From assembly GCA_026260175.1 (NCBI GenBank), contig JAKCWW010000006.1:1534-65533 (forward strand): a DNA stretch of 64,000 nucleotides, written 5' to 3'. The position numbers and the translations under genes are program-made. Shown here in pieces: positions 47,231 to 59,399 of this stretch. The stretch is from Reticulitermes lucifugus. Taxonomy: Eukaryota; Arthropoda; Insecta; Blattodea; Rhinotermitidae. Each line of letters begins with the position of its first letter. Position 1 is the first letter of the stretch. The notes under the pieces were generated by a model. It saw nothing but the letters and a program-made list of their open reading frames with translations. It did no database searches and was not told where the DNA came from.

Positions 47231-48934
47231 CTGACCAGCAAATTACAGTAGATAAAATTATACATTGCATCAAACCCGGCGTCATAATCCGAGACTAGCA
47301 GGAGGAAATGTTAGCTTTGTGATGACAATAGACCTGAAGGGAAGAGACTGCTTGAGAATAATATTAAAGTGAATCTTAAAAAAATTAAAAGTGGATTATA
47401 TTCATTTGTCTTCGGATAAGGTTCAGTGGTGGATTTCTCTGAAGAGTTTAATAAAAGCGTATTACCATCTTTTTGGATGAGATGTCACATAGCGCGGTAC
47501 GTAAGTACATACCGCTCAAGGGAAGGAGATACCTCCCTTTTGGAGTAGAAAAATGTAGCGAAGCTTTACCGTGGAGTTTACTATGTAGATTTGTAGTTCT
47601 GAAGGCAATGACTATGAAGATTACTGTACAACACTAGACGGAGTCACATCCCAGAATACGGTATCTTCGTTGTTACTGTCCTCGGAAACTTCGTTCTCAC
47701 GTTAATACATTTTCGAGTTCCCTGCACAAAAGTCGCATTTTTGCCAGCTGAGCAGCCATAAGCTTCTCAGGGCCTCTGCACCTTGTGAAATGCCGCGGAT
47801 TTGTGTACGCAGTTTGTGGAATGTTGACAGTGTGTTACTCTTGAAAGATCCTTATTTTGCCATTTCTAATTATCGGTAATACAATTTCTGGGATTCTGTT
47901 TCACTGAGTTAGTAGAATGCAACATCTGCTTATTGTGACATTTAAGTGTTAATTGTTGACGTGATTCCAGAAACACGTTCTTGTTTGTGGCATACGGTAA
48001 GCACCAAGTCTGATTGTCACCAGCACGCGCCAGATGTCAGGCACGTCGTTAGTAGAGACACAAAAACTGTGCACCGTAAAGTCCCTGTGTGTATCCAAGT
48101 CACTTGTAGCTAATGAGGTTTTGTCCCCGCCCCCCGTAATTGGGGTCCAAGAGTCTGCCAACCTCCCACGTTGCTATCAGCACATGTGTGGGGTCCGATC
48201 TTCGTGCAGCATGTGGAATACTTGGTTGCCAAAACAAAAATATCCACACATAAGAACAATTCCAGAAACAAGTGCCTACGGCGGGAATTGTCTTAATTTG
48301 CAAACGTGTGTTTGAATATGAATCAAACTGCTCGAGACATACTCTGGTACCGCATAAAAGGGACCGACCCCTTCCTATATGCCCCGTCATAGCATAATTT
48401 TATTAATGAACTAGCCTACACCTGACTTAATAAGCAGATGAAATGGCGAAAACCGAGAAACATCGATGAATATCAGCTGTAATTACCACAGATTTAATTT
48501 TGTGTTTCATTTGAGGTTTCTATGACGGTGAAGTTTTAAGGGCCCGTGAGACCGATTACTACGGGCGGATGGTTAGCGACGTTACGAACGAACCTGCTGC
48601 CTCATTTTCAAATTAGCTGTTGAGGTCATATTAACATTTTGCTTTCCATTGCCTTGCGTTTTCGTATAAAATTACGTATAAAACCATCTATAAAACGTAT
48701 ACAGATATCACTTAGTGTTCCCTTCCACCACAATATCTTTTGACCCCAAAGAAAGATATGGTGATATCGCACACTAAGAACCACAGAACTTCCGTGGCAC
48801 TTACTCTAGGGCTTTACAGCTACACCAAACTGCCTGGTACTTAGTCTGAATTTGCTTCATGGCAATGTAATAAGATTCTGTGATACAGAGTACTGAAGCG
48901 AAGAGTTGTAAAAATAAATAGCACGTAGGTGAGA

Positions 48935-49122
48935 TCTGCGCTCTTCTGGGATATTACGCGGCGTCGTGTGGTAATTGTTTACCGACGTTTCGGGACAACG
49001 TATCGGTCCCATCTTTTTTTTTTCCTCGGTATTTTGACCCTTGAAGATGGGACCGATACGTTGTCCCGAAACGTCGGTAAACAATTACCACACCACGCCG
49101 AGTAATATCCCAGAAGAGCGCA
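48935..49122. repeat. Near-perfect foldback repeat, arms about 80 bp
   Basis: The arms start tgcgctcttctgggatatta and end at cggtcccatctt; I count two differences between them. The spacer is a T-run plus cctcggtattttgaccc. Each arm carries cgacgtttcgggacaacg, a degenerate relative of the hammerhead-like family (CTTGAAGA in place of CTGANGA, long stem, GAAAC). The right side extends farther, with catcaacatcgcggcgg. The family also occurs at 18890 and 38780. Confidence 0.75.
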
Positions 49123-49160
49123 GAACTCATCAACATCGCGGCGGAAGCCTAGAAGCAAAA

Positions 49161-52100
49161 TAACACTAATGACTGTATACATTTAATGCCTGTAGGTAAT
49201 CCTGTAAATACTTATAAGAGAATACAGAGACAGCTGGAATTTCTGACATATTGACAACTAGCTACAGTCTCGCTACTACCCAGTGTCACAAAAAAAAAAG
49301 GACCACAACTTAATCAGATAAACTGCTAATGAATAGCTGGGCATTTATCTCATTATGACCCGCTCTAAAAACAGTCATAAATAATTTCTCGACCAACAGA
49401 AGAATGGAAAAATATGTCTAAATCTTGTAGATATTTCTCGATCTCTCCCATCAAGAACGCCAAGTTTTTTTGTTACATAATCTTCAACATTTCTTACGTG
49501 TGTAATGATGGCTTTTCTTTTGATCTAAATAAAATTTAATGTTTGATACTAAAATACAGATGAATTTTGCAGCAATTTATGTGCACATGTCCATACCTAG
49601 AATCCTCCCATCCGTTTCATAGATATGTCCATACCACGTGTCCTACTTTTATTTCTTCTGTGGTTCCTTGAAACAAAATATCTCGCCGGGTTTTTTCGGG
49701 TGCCAATATCTGGCTTCTTTTTAGAGTGTGGAATGCAATTCACAAGTCTTTGCGCTTGGTATTCGATTTTCGATAAGGCAAACCATTGAATTTTCAACTC
49801 TGAATAACTTGTAACCTACAAAATCCCGCATTAGATAAGATACATGCATATGGCTGAAAAGCCTGTTTCATAGTCTTTAAGGCCTACATTAGAAAATATA
49901 GTATGGTTCGACTATTTATCCAAAAATAACACCAGATTTTTAAATACGCAGTCGTCTGTCTCTCTGTGTGGCGATACAGGAAAATGCTCGTAGCAGGATG
50001 TTCCGGCTTCTATATCGTGTTACATCATGTAGGTCTCCTTGAACTGGGTTCGGTACGAAGTAAACCATGTACCTACACAGGGCAAAAAGAAAGAAGAAAA
50101 AGGCAGACTTCTGTGAACCGACTGGATTTCAAACCCACAATCACAATGTTAGGTCAGTAGTAAACTGCTTATAACAAGCTTCGAACCGTGGGATTACTGG
50201 AATAATTACAGACTGTCTATAATTTATATTTTCCTGTAAAATAAAGGAAATGTCTTTAACTCTTACTTACAGAACCAACTGAGATTTTCTACGCATATTC
50301 TTCGGTGGTTTTCCCACTAAACGGCAGTATTATATAGGTATATATATATCAGTATGCCATAGTTATATGCATATAGGGTTTTGGTTGGAAAACCTGTAGG
50401 AAGGAAGATCTAGGCGTATATGAGAGGATCATATAATTTGTAACTAAACAAGTGTGTTGTTATTGACGGATTATGAAATACTTTTCTTAGTAAAATGGAT
50501 CTTACAGCAATGGGATTGGAGGCTGCGGAATGGATTCATCTGGATCTTAGTTTGGACCATTCAAGGGTTCTAGTAGATATTGTGAAGATCCTCTGGGTTC
50601 CATAAAATGTGGGAAATTTCTTCACTGGTTGAGGACCTATTGGCTCTGAAGAACTGCGCAGTGGCATTAGTCATTTCATGTTTGTACACTTGCCTTTGCT
50701 GTTTAACTAAACGGCATATTGAAATCCGGAACTTACGTTACTCCTTTTATGTCTGGCATAGCGGAATTAATTCCACAAAGTCTCCAGCTTGAGGCGTACG
50801 TAACTTTAGCGAGCTTAGGCTAATATTTCAAGACAGGAGAGTGCGCAAAATCGCGTGCGCGTAGATCAGTGTGTTTCTGCATGAAGAGTAGTGGATGTGC
50901 CAGTTTTCGTCTGCTTACAAAGCAGCTGCAATCATGTGACAGATACGAGGACTACGATTTGTAAGACTCGCGCTGATGGTTGCCATGCAAAATGACGGGG
51001 ACTTTGTGGATGTAATCCTGCTATAACTAAATATTCCAATGGATAGGGGCTAATTATTGAAAATAGTTATAATATTTACCACAGTGCCATGAAGGAAGGT
51101 AACAGAAATCACAAGCGATAAGATCTCTCTGCGCATCTCAAACAGCTTGTTTGTTTTAATTTTTCCATGCTGTATTTGACTAAACACTTTACGTGCTTGC
51201 TGTACAGTTTTACGTTACATGCGGTACAGTCACTTGCTAAACAACATACACATGTCTCACCTACTTTGTAACTCCCTAACATATAATCACTATACTGTCA
51301 CTATAAATTAAATTATCATACAGAGTTCTTGTTTAAAATTACAAATAAATTACAGATATCAAAGTCAGAATCAAATCAGAGTAACGATATCATAGTTTAT
51401 CTTCAAGTAGCTTGAATTAGTTTACATTCATTATATTATACAGTGCGTTGATTGCCAACATTAATTGCGGTTCTTTATTTTAAACAATCACATTCTCTAA
51501 ATCTACAGTTTGTGACGATGGTGTTTTACTGAAGTAACACATATATTGTACTTCTGCCGTCTTATAATTTCTGGTTAAAACACTGTATATTGTAAGCTGG
51601 CTCCTTTTCCATTATCAGGTAAGGATGTGTTTGATGTGTTGCTTAAATATACCAAGAATGACGTCGTAAAGTGCTATGTAGCATTGAACAACTTAACCTT
51701 ACAGAATAATGAAAATGAGACAATATTTTGGTGCATTCTTTAATTTTTCACTGTAGAATAAAACTCTAGATAAATTTCAGATTCCATTCCACGTTCTTAC
51801 GCAAAACGCCAGTGAAAGTTGAGATAGAGGTCGAGACCGAAAGAGATGAGATCTAGAGTATAGGCTTCCGGGGTTGTGACACCCTATATAAAATCGACTC
51901 TCTCTATCCCCGGGAATGTACATTAACTCACACCATTGGGCCCAACAGAGTAGAATAGGTATTCATTTTATATTTACCTGACAATGGAAGAAGCGTTATC
52001 TTATGAATGGAATGTTGGAAAATCCAGATATAGTCAGTTTGGTCGCATTCTCTTATCCACATATTTTGACATCAGGCTCTGTTGTGACGCACAGAAGTGT

Positions 52101-54353
52101 CCTATGGAGTGTATTTAATAAATCCACAAAATTTTAATTGCTTTGGTAACGGTACAACGACCATCCTGTAGCTGAATCCTTGATTTAATTTTTTAAGCAC
52201 CTATTAAATTGCGTAGTTTCTTACTGAAGGCTCAGTTCTACTCTCAGTGTTTTCCTCTACAAGTGTGTATAAATATGTTTTGATGTCGTCATTAAGATAT
52301 TTTCACTAATTAATTTAATAACTGTACTCATAATTTTGGTTTTAAATTTCCCATTGTTATTTTCCGTTAAAGTAAAGAACTTTTTCAGTAGACGTTTTTA
52401 TGTTTGTCGCTTGATTAAGGGTACATGTTATAAAACGTATTTACCTGCATTTTATTCATTATAGGGTAATTTTAAGCCTCTTAATTTTAAACTGTCACAT
52501 TTTTTATCTGCGTAAGTCTTTACAGCAACTTCCTTGTATTTCACGCGTTAAAGAAGCAAATATATATACACATTTAAATAAGTAAATCTTACTCATTAAT
52601 GAAGAATTAAGTACACTATCATGGCACCGTTACTGGAAGTAATTTTTACTGTTATTTCAGTTACTTTAGAAGTAAATATTTATTTATGAATAAATTTTAT
52701 TTTAGAAACAGAAAACAATTAACATTCGCAAAATTTGCATCAGTGCTACCAACAGTGAATCTGCAGAGAGCACAGGCCTCATATTTTATCTCGGAGTTCT
52801 GTCGCCTGAGTTCCTTAAGCTGTAGGTACTGTGTAGTATTAAGTGCTTGGTTGTCAAGAGACCAACGCTTCGCAATGATATACGAGAGTTTGTGTTTTCT
52901 AAACGTTTCTGCGAAGTGGATATAATAACAGTGGGTCTGGTCTCGTCTTAGAGTTTAAATGTAAACATTTTTAACTAAAAGTTAAAAACAAATTTTGGTA
53001 AATCTATTATTTTCTTCATTTTATTACCAATACAACTGTAAAACAATGATGTATAATAAATTTTGTAAGAAATGTTTCTACAGGTTGAGAAATTCGATAT
53101 GATCAGAAAGAAGTAAATGAATACTAAAGTCTTCTGGACACGACACGATAATGATTGTTAAATACGTGTTGTTTCTGATGTTTTGGAGGAGTTTTATGGT
53201 TCCATCTTCAGGGCATAAGATGTCCAAGAAACGTACTGTTTGCAGACTTCTTGAATCCTGTAGATGGAGGCAAGAAACCCGTCCAAAACATTTGTAACTA
53301 CTTACCAATCAAATTCAATTTTCGTTTTAAAACTCAGTTTTTCTTAGAGGAAATTTTCAGGTATAACTGAATATGTGTAAGAGTCTAAAAAATAATTCAA
53401 TAATCTGCTAAGTGTATTGGGTATATAGCAATACATTAACTTCATTTTAACAAATGGATTAGCTTAGAAAGTTAACCATTAATTTTATTAAAAGCTGGCT
53501 GCAGTTCTTCCTGGTTTCTAATAACTAGCCTAAGTCTCCTTATTCTTTCTTCGAAATGACATATTTTCATCTTCTGAACGTCGCTCCCTATTAATGATTC
53601 AGATGTAACGAAAGTCAATAAATATTACGAAATTGGGAGAGTATTTTCTTAGAAAGGCGTTCCTAAACCAGTGGATGTAAGTATATGGACGCGACAGGAG
53701 CCCAGATGCAAGCCAATTTACCGATTAAGCAGAAATGGCTTGCCTTGTTCATTACATTTGCTTTATACGAGAATAACTTAATTGACAGCACTAACATTTT
53801 AATATATCTTTTCAAGGATTAATTTATTGCTGCCCTGTGATATGTCATGTTTGTGTGGTGAATAACGCAGGTTCTATTTGACACATTCCAGAACAAGTTT
53901 CGTATAAATTATACATAAGAATTCAATTCCTACCTCCCAGTAAACACTGTGTTTTTTCAGTATGAAGAACAATATATTGATCCTTAGGGAAATAATTGCT
54001 GTTTATTTAAAAAATCACGTAAAACACACAAACGCACTCTGTGTGTACAATGCAGTGTTTCTTGTTGTAATGCATTGGTTTATTTCCCACTTTGCTTTAA
54101 AGGGTTAAATAAATATTATCCATACCACGAAATGCTGATTTGCTTGAATTTTGTAAGAAGTGCTATTAGACCTGAAGTTTCATTGGCGATCCTCTTGAGA
54201 CAACACTCTTCCTGCGGAATGGTGTTGGTGTTATTTTATTTAAGTGCAGTGTCTTTTAAAAAAACAATAAAATTAATTCAGAAGTATGAAAGTCTCATCT
54301 GAAATTAAGGACCCGTTATTTAAAATTTTGTTGAAATTCCTTAAAGCTTAGTG
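49161..54353. other. Region 3' of the engrailed-family gene, no exon seen apart from a LINE relic
   Basis: AT-rich, with short unrecognised open frames and one LINE relic (50395-50700). Regulatory DNA of a developmental gene could lie here, but nothing in the bare sequence identifies it. Confidence 0.5.
50395..50700 (+). mobile_element. LINE 3' coding tail and end block
   Basis: One frame reads VKMDLTAMGLEAAEWIHLDL then VLVDIVKILWVP and a stop, matching IKMDLREIG...WIxLAQDRxxWRALVNxxMNLRVP. It is followed by the family end block (ggaaatttcttcactggttg). This is the clearest of the decayed copies. Confidence 0.75.
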
Positions 54354-54359
54354 TTTATT
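54354..54359 (-). terminator. Possible polyadenylation signal of the engrailed-family gene
   Basis: An AATAAA hexamer on the minus strand, about 420 bases after the TAG stop. It would give a 3' UTR of ordinary size, but the region is AT-rich and several such hexamers occur by chance, so this is a guess. Confidence 0.25.
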
Positions 54360-54777
54360 ATATGAAACGTCTGTTGTAACATTAAGATATTTTCACTCAA
54401 CAGCGGTTATATCCCTAAGCGGTCGATAATTTTAATGGAGAAGTAGGGTGGTTCTGGGCGGTAGGAACTGAAATTTTAAAGACAATTTAGATTAAACACT
54501 TGCTTCAAAAATTTAAACAACACTTTTTTTTCGATTTGCATTTTCATGTATGACACATAAGAACAATTATTAATGCTATTCTAAATAGCTCTTTTCGTAT
54601 TAAATGTCATATCCATCGCCAATTATTTAATTCCGCGGACCCCTAACAATTGCAGAATCACGCAAGAATATGCCAAAGTATCTAGCAGCCTCGCTATACC
54701 CAGTATGGACAAGTTTACGAATCACAAAAGAAGAAGGCGTATTTTGGAGTTCCATTGCGCGGCGGGGGAAAGTCACA

Positions 54778-55124
54778 CTACTTGGACACGTTCGCCTCTG
54801 CGGCTGCGGCCTGTTCTTCTTCTTCTCTCGTCATTGGTATGGTGCTGTGGTTGTACAGTCCCTGTGCCATGAGCTGCAGAGCCAGTGGGTTCTTCTGTCC
54901 ACTTGCCTTCTTGATCTTGGCGCGTTTGTTCTGGAACCAGATCTTGATTTGCGCCTCATTCAGACCCAGTTCTCGCGCCAGTTCTGTTCGACGTCTTTCC
55001 GTAAGGTAACGATTTTCTGTGAACTCGTGTTTCAGGCGTGCCAGTTGTTCGCCGCTAAACGCTGTTCGTGGTCTCTTCTCTTCGGGCTTCTTGTCTTTCC
55101 TTTTGAGACGTCTGGAACGAGGGC
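54778..55124 (-). CDS. en: Engrailed/invected-family homeodomain protein, last coding exon (3' partial gene)
   Basis: This exon encodes the C-terminal 114 residues of an Engrailed-class homeodomain transcription factor, a nuclear DNA-binding repressor used in segment polarity and neuronal identity. The first two bases complete a split Gly codon; residues 1-14 are the basic EH3 region ([10 protein letters not shown]...). Residues 15-74 (54901-55080) are a complete homeodomain, with helix 3 reading [15 protein letters not shown] and Gln50, Asn51 and Lys52 present. The EH5 block ([19 protein letters not shown]) follows, then an acidic, Ala-rich tail ending NVSK and a TAG stop. An AG acceptor preceded by a pyrimidine-rich tract sets the exon start. 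The homeobox is not split by an intron. The N-terminal exons with the EH1 and EH2 motifs are not in the window as far as I can see. Helix 2 reads [11 protein letters not shown]; Thr at homeodomain position 32 is usually Gln in this family. Whether it is engrailed or invected cannot be settled from this exon, because insect paralogues share the region and the Arg-Ser microexon typical of invected would lie upstream. Confidence 0.96.
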
Positions 55125-55140
55125 CTGTAACAAGAAATGA
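55125..55140 (-). promoter_or_regulatory. Splice acceptor of the engrailed-family last exon
   Basis: Read on the minus strand, TTTCTTGTTACAG sits directly before the first coding bases. It has a good pyrimidine tract and a CAG acceptor. The junction falls between the EH2-side glycine and PRSRR, where insect engrailed-family genes carry an intron and where the optional Arg-Ser microexon joins. Confidence 0.85.
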
Positions 55141-55652
55141 ACAATCTAGTTGTGAATAAATTTAATTTGAATATTTCAGTTTCTTTATTTTGAGAACAAG
55201 ACACATATGACACTGTATAATTAACGCAATTTAACTTCTCGGCTGTGACGGTGAATAATACGATTACTCTCTTGTGGGATATGACGCCATGCCGATAAAT
55301 AAATTTTACCAGCTTTTACGATATCACATCCCCCATGACAGTATTCTTCGTAAAGTAACATCTGAATGGAGATGTTGGGGAGACTTGCAGGGGCCAACAG
55401 AACGAATCGAGCAGAACTTCTTCAGACAGATACTTTCTCACGTTTAAAAGCACAGTGGTGACTGTATGAAGTTCAAACCCGCGTGATTTGATATTAAAAT
55501 CCTTGCGTTTTGTCCATATTTTTAGGCTATTTATGGTTTTGATATTTTTGTTATAAACAAGTTTTCCTTAGCGGCCATAAATTAATTGGTCTTTGTAATT
55601 GAGACACAATATTTTTATATTTTTTAAATATATAGTTATATGAACGCAACAT

Positions 55653-56119
55653 TTAAACAAGAAGGAGACTCTTTTTCCCAAGAAATTGCTCTTAAATTTA
55701 AGGAAGAAACTAGTAAAGTGCTACATTTGGAGCATAGCTTTGTGTGGTGCTGAAACTTGGACAGTTTGGAAAGTAGATCGGAAATACCTGGAAGGTTTTG
55801 AAATGTGGTGCTGGAGAAGGATGGAGAAGATCAGTTGGACCGATCGTGTGAAAAATAAAGTAGCCCTATTACATAGAGTCAAGGATGAAAGGAATATCCT
55901 TCATACAATAAAAACAGAGGAAGGCTAACTGGATTGGTCACATCTTGCGTAGGAAGGAAAGCTAGAAAGAAAGAGAGGTGACAGGAAAACGAGGAAGAAG
56001 ACGTAACCAGCTACTGGATTACCTTAATGAAATGAGAGGATAATGGAAATTGTACAAGGAAGCACTACATCGCACTCTGTGGAGAACTCGCTTTGGAAGA
56101 CAGACTACGGAATGAGTGA
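55653..56119 (+). mobile_element. 5'-truncated LINE (non-LTR retrotransposon) with perfect target-site duplication
   Basis: The insertion lies about 530 bases upstream of the engrailed acceptor, antisense to the gene. It encodes the end of a reverse transcriptase ORF: an open stretch at 55686-55928 reads GAETWTVWKVD, then FEMWCWRRMEKISWTDRV and ERNILHTIK, followed in other frames by WIGHILRR and RTLWRTRFGRQT. This is the standard C-terminal tail of LINE endonuclease/reverse transcriptase polyproteins of the RTE/Jockey-like type. The copy ends in ATGAGTGAATGA-like bases with no poly(A). It is flanked by the 13-bp direct repeat atgaacgcaacat (55640-55652 and 56120-56132), so both ends are known. 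The reading frame is broken after residue 80, so it is a dead 5'-truncated copy. The clade is not certain. Confidence 0.9.
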
Positions 56120-56666
56120 ATGAACGCAACATATTGGGGTTTAGCCATCACATTGCATCTCTACAATTCTGTCAACGCAGAAATTTTCGGAAATGAGTAA
56201 TGCAATATTCGACAGAGCCTGAGAATTGCTGATCTCCTGATTTCGAACAACTGCGCAAAGCACTTGTCTGTCTCAGAATTACGTAACAGCTATAATATTA
56301 CAATAACGTTATAAAATGCTCTGTTTCTTTCTTTAAAGGTACTTATTTTTCAAATGTTTTTGCAATCATGTCATTGTGTAGGCGAAGTGAGGTTAAAGAG
56401 TGTCCCCAGCCTTAGCCCAACAATGTGAAGATACCTAGGGGGGAGTGGGGGCATAGCAATAGGAGTTATTAACCTCGGTATAATAACGTGATTTATCATG
56501 ATGCTCCGGCCGCTGTACCCTCAAAGTAAATGCCCCCCCCCTTTAACTATGCATAGGAAGCTCAGCGGTTTGTAGATCCCATTCGGACAATGACGCAAGG
56601 AGATACAGCTGCTGCCGCTAATAATATAAACATATTTAACCAGGTGACTCCAGACCCATTGCAGGC

Positions 56667-56677
56667 NNNNNNNNNNN
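56667..56677. other. Short assembly gap (11 N) at a G-run
   Basis: Eleven unknown bases directly before eight G; a nine-C run lies at about 56533. Homopolymer sequencing failure is the likely cause. Confidence 0.95.
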
Positions 56678-56879
56678 GGGGGGGGTTGCTGAGCCTGTTT
56701 CGGCCAAAAGGACCATTGCACCAGAAATATAAAACTATAAATATGAAGCACTTATGCTCTTCCAAAACGTCGAAAAACAACCTACTTCCACAGTGTGCCA
56801 TTGATCAACATTTGATTTGAAGTAAAAGACTGATATTTTAAAACGAAATGTAAAAGCAAATTTGTTCGTGTGCACACCA

Positions 56880-57070
56880 TGAAAGCATATGGGTTTGTGG
56901 TGGTATAGCTCCACTCATTCTTAACCTCGGCAGTATATGGAGGTTTATGGTTAGATTCTCGCCCTGGACGCTTTCCTTCCAGGGTAAGAGCCTCCGTTAC
57001 GCATTGAATTGGAGCCTGGGTGGTAGCCAGAGGCGATCTGGTCGCTTTGTAGAACAGATAAATGTACCGC
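56880..57070 (-). mobile_element. SINE family A-like fragment, minus strand
   Basis: It carries ggtatagctccactcattc, ttaacctcggcagtatatgg and ggagcctgggtggtagcc, which are reverse-complement family blocks in order. It resembles the subtype at 36515. Confidence 0.6.
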
Positions 57071-58995
57071 ATTGGTTGTAAATCGAATAAGGTTTCCTGG
57101 TCCTCCGGCCCCTGGCCTGGTAACTATAGCCTACCTAATGCGCTATCCTAAATCATACCTAATACCTACTTATTATTGAACAAAAGTCACGTGTTTGTCT
57201 AAAGAGGGGGAAGACTTCTTTTTATCTTTAGCTCTTGAATTTTTGTCGGTACTGTACGTAATAGACGAGAGGTGACCTCAAAGCTAAGGTAGTGGCTACC
57301 CCTGTCAGCTAAATAGATTTCTGGGGTTCGTGAGTAGCGCGTTATTTTCACATATTGCACTGTGGAGCTGTTTGGGTCATCCGTACCCTTAATTTCACGC
57401 TTCATGCTACAAACCCAAACACGACTCGTTTTCTTTCACCTCTAGGCTTCCATTTCTGCAAGGACTGCCACAATAACTGTGTTATGTTTGACTTATATTG
57501 TCGCCACCCACGCAGTCATACGGGCTATACCTGAAATGTAGGCTATATAACACGGTTTTATTTCTCCGGCTTCCCCTCACATTTATATAACGACCACGTG
57601 TGATGTGAGAATTACTAAATGCAGAATCATAGCTGGGTGGCAGTCGGTGCTTCCGAGACAGATGCAGCCTATACTGAAATTTTGAAATGGGAATAGGTTG
57701 CGGTGTCCCCAATTATTCTCGCTGCAGAACCATTTTTAGTTATGAGATAAACTTTGATGAATTCCGAGACTAATAATACGTATATCTGAAAAATTATGTG
57801 TGATGGAAAACATTTAACTTAATCTGAATTTATAGGTAACACTAATCGAAATAAATGTATTGGCTTAAAGCAAAATTCATTAAATTTTTTTCGATTTCTG
57901 GATCAAAATTTCATGAACTTTTGGGGTTCTGTTTTATAAAGTTGACTTCTTATTACAATCCACATTTACTGTCATACCATTTTTGTAGCAAAAGATCAAA
58001 GGATGGAATTAAATAAACAAACATATTTCTAATCTATTTCACTGCGACAGTTTGAGGATTTAAACACTGAGACGAAATTTGGCTTTAGTTTATATTTTTG
58101 TATGGGGACTGCAAGTAAATTTGTTCCACGTTTATATAGACACACCGAGCAAAGTGATTAAACATTAAAGCCCCTGGCTTTTACTGGAGACTTCCGCGGT
58201 TTGACTGAGACATTTCGTGGTTTTCCTCTGTACTTCCAAGAAGTGCCTCTTCCATCCGCGTCTTTGCAGCTTATTACTCGCTGTCACATAATACCGCTAT
58301 ACAGCCTTAAGTTACGAACATCATCCATGAACTAGCTACAAATACAGACACAACTCATTTCTGCATTATGGTATTCTTCAGCGCAGATAACAACTCGAGA
58401 TAGGGTAATTTAGATTTTTACGACGCTCTAAATAAATAAAGCCAAGCATCAAAGAAGGGTTCTTGTATAGTCTATGAAACAGCGGGCCATACAGGCATCA
58501 ATAGAAGGATGATACGTGAGGTAGTTAAGCTATGAAAAGAATGTGTTTTCGAAGTCGATAAGAGAAGGTAGCCCTATTATCTAACTGCAGTATGATCGCT
58601 GTATAATCTTGTGTTTAAGCTGATTATGTGCTGTACAGAGGAAAAGCAAACTAAGGGTCACACATAAGCAGCACAACTTATAAAAGAGGAAGGCGAGGTA
58701 GTGTGAAATTGTGCTTGTGTGTGATATTTGAGTTTCTCACGGTGGTGACTGCAAAGTTGTGACGTCGTGTAGCCTGGTAGTTCGTTACCAAAGTTCCGGG
58801 TAAACTTGATATCTCCATGTTCGGAGTTATGTTCCATCCTGAAGTTGGAGGCAATTGTTTTTTCCCAAACTTCTGTAATTACTTACCAGACTACATGATG
58901 TCACGTTACAGAAGATATTATTCTGCAAAGTATGCAGTTCTTGTTCAGATAGCCTTGTATGAACGGTATTATTATTTCGTTGTCTCTTGTCACAG

Positions 58996-59083
58996 TGCGC
59001 CGAGGTTAAAGAAAGAGTAGAGCTATACCTCTACTCCCCCTCTGGGCCTTCGTGGCCTTTTCTAGGGACAACTTTACCTTTAC
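58996..59083 (+). mobile_element. SINE family A, 88-bp 5'-truncated copy with 10-bp TSD
   Basis: It matches only the last part of the SINE (from gaggttaaagaaagagtag to the tttacc tail), nearly identical to 21295-21378. It is flanked by perfect cttgtcacag repeats (58986-58995 and 59084-59093). A truncated SINE with a TSD shows target-primed reverse transcription that stopped early. Confidence 0.88.
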
Positions 59084-59399
59084 CTTGTCACAGGCCTTTT
59101 CTCCCCGGTACTTCTCTTTTTGAAACATCGGTGGTCACCACCGCTCAGGGTTCAAGTTACAGACTGCAGTATATTCCGTGTTATGTGTGATGTTGCAAGT
59201 ACAGCTGTTTTTCGCAGTGAATGTATTGAATGTTTTCCCGGTATGGCTACTAAATTTTTCTTTAAATCTTTTGTTACTCTCCCGATAGCCTTAATTATTA
59301 CTGGTTATGTTCACACATTTAACATTCCACATTCGTATTATCTCAATACATAAACTCTTGTATTTTTTCTTTCCTTTTCTGCTTCCTCTTGCGTGACAT

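Larger units (their letters stand above)
44411..48934. other. No gene seen outside the repeats listed
   Basis: AT-rich DNA. The open frames at 45717-45961 and 48034-48390 lie over hairpin or repeat sequence and have no known domain. Confidence 0.5.

Noticed and set aside
53190-53260. Hammerhead-like CTGAAGATGGAACC on the minus strand
   Set aside because: No GAAAC at the right spacing and stem II does not close.
54670-55140. 156-codon plus-strand open frame over the engrailed exon
   Set aside because: It is the antisense shadow of the homeobox exon; its product matches nothing and the minus strand gives a perfect Engrailed C-terminus.
57199-57405. Minus-strand peptide with TRYS, considered as the engrailed EH2 block
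   Set aside because: Only TRYS matches; the WPAWVYC part and the PSSG end are missing and no splice donor fits.
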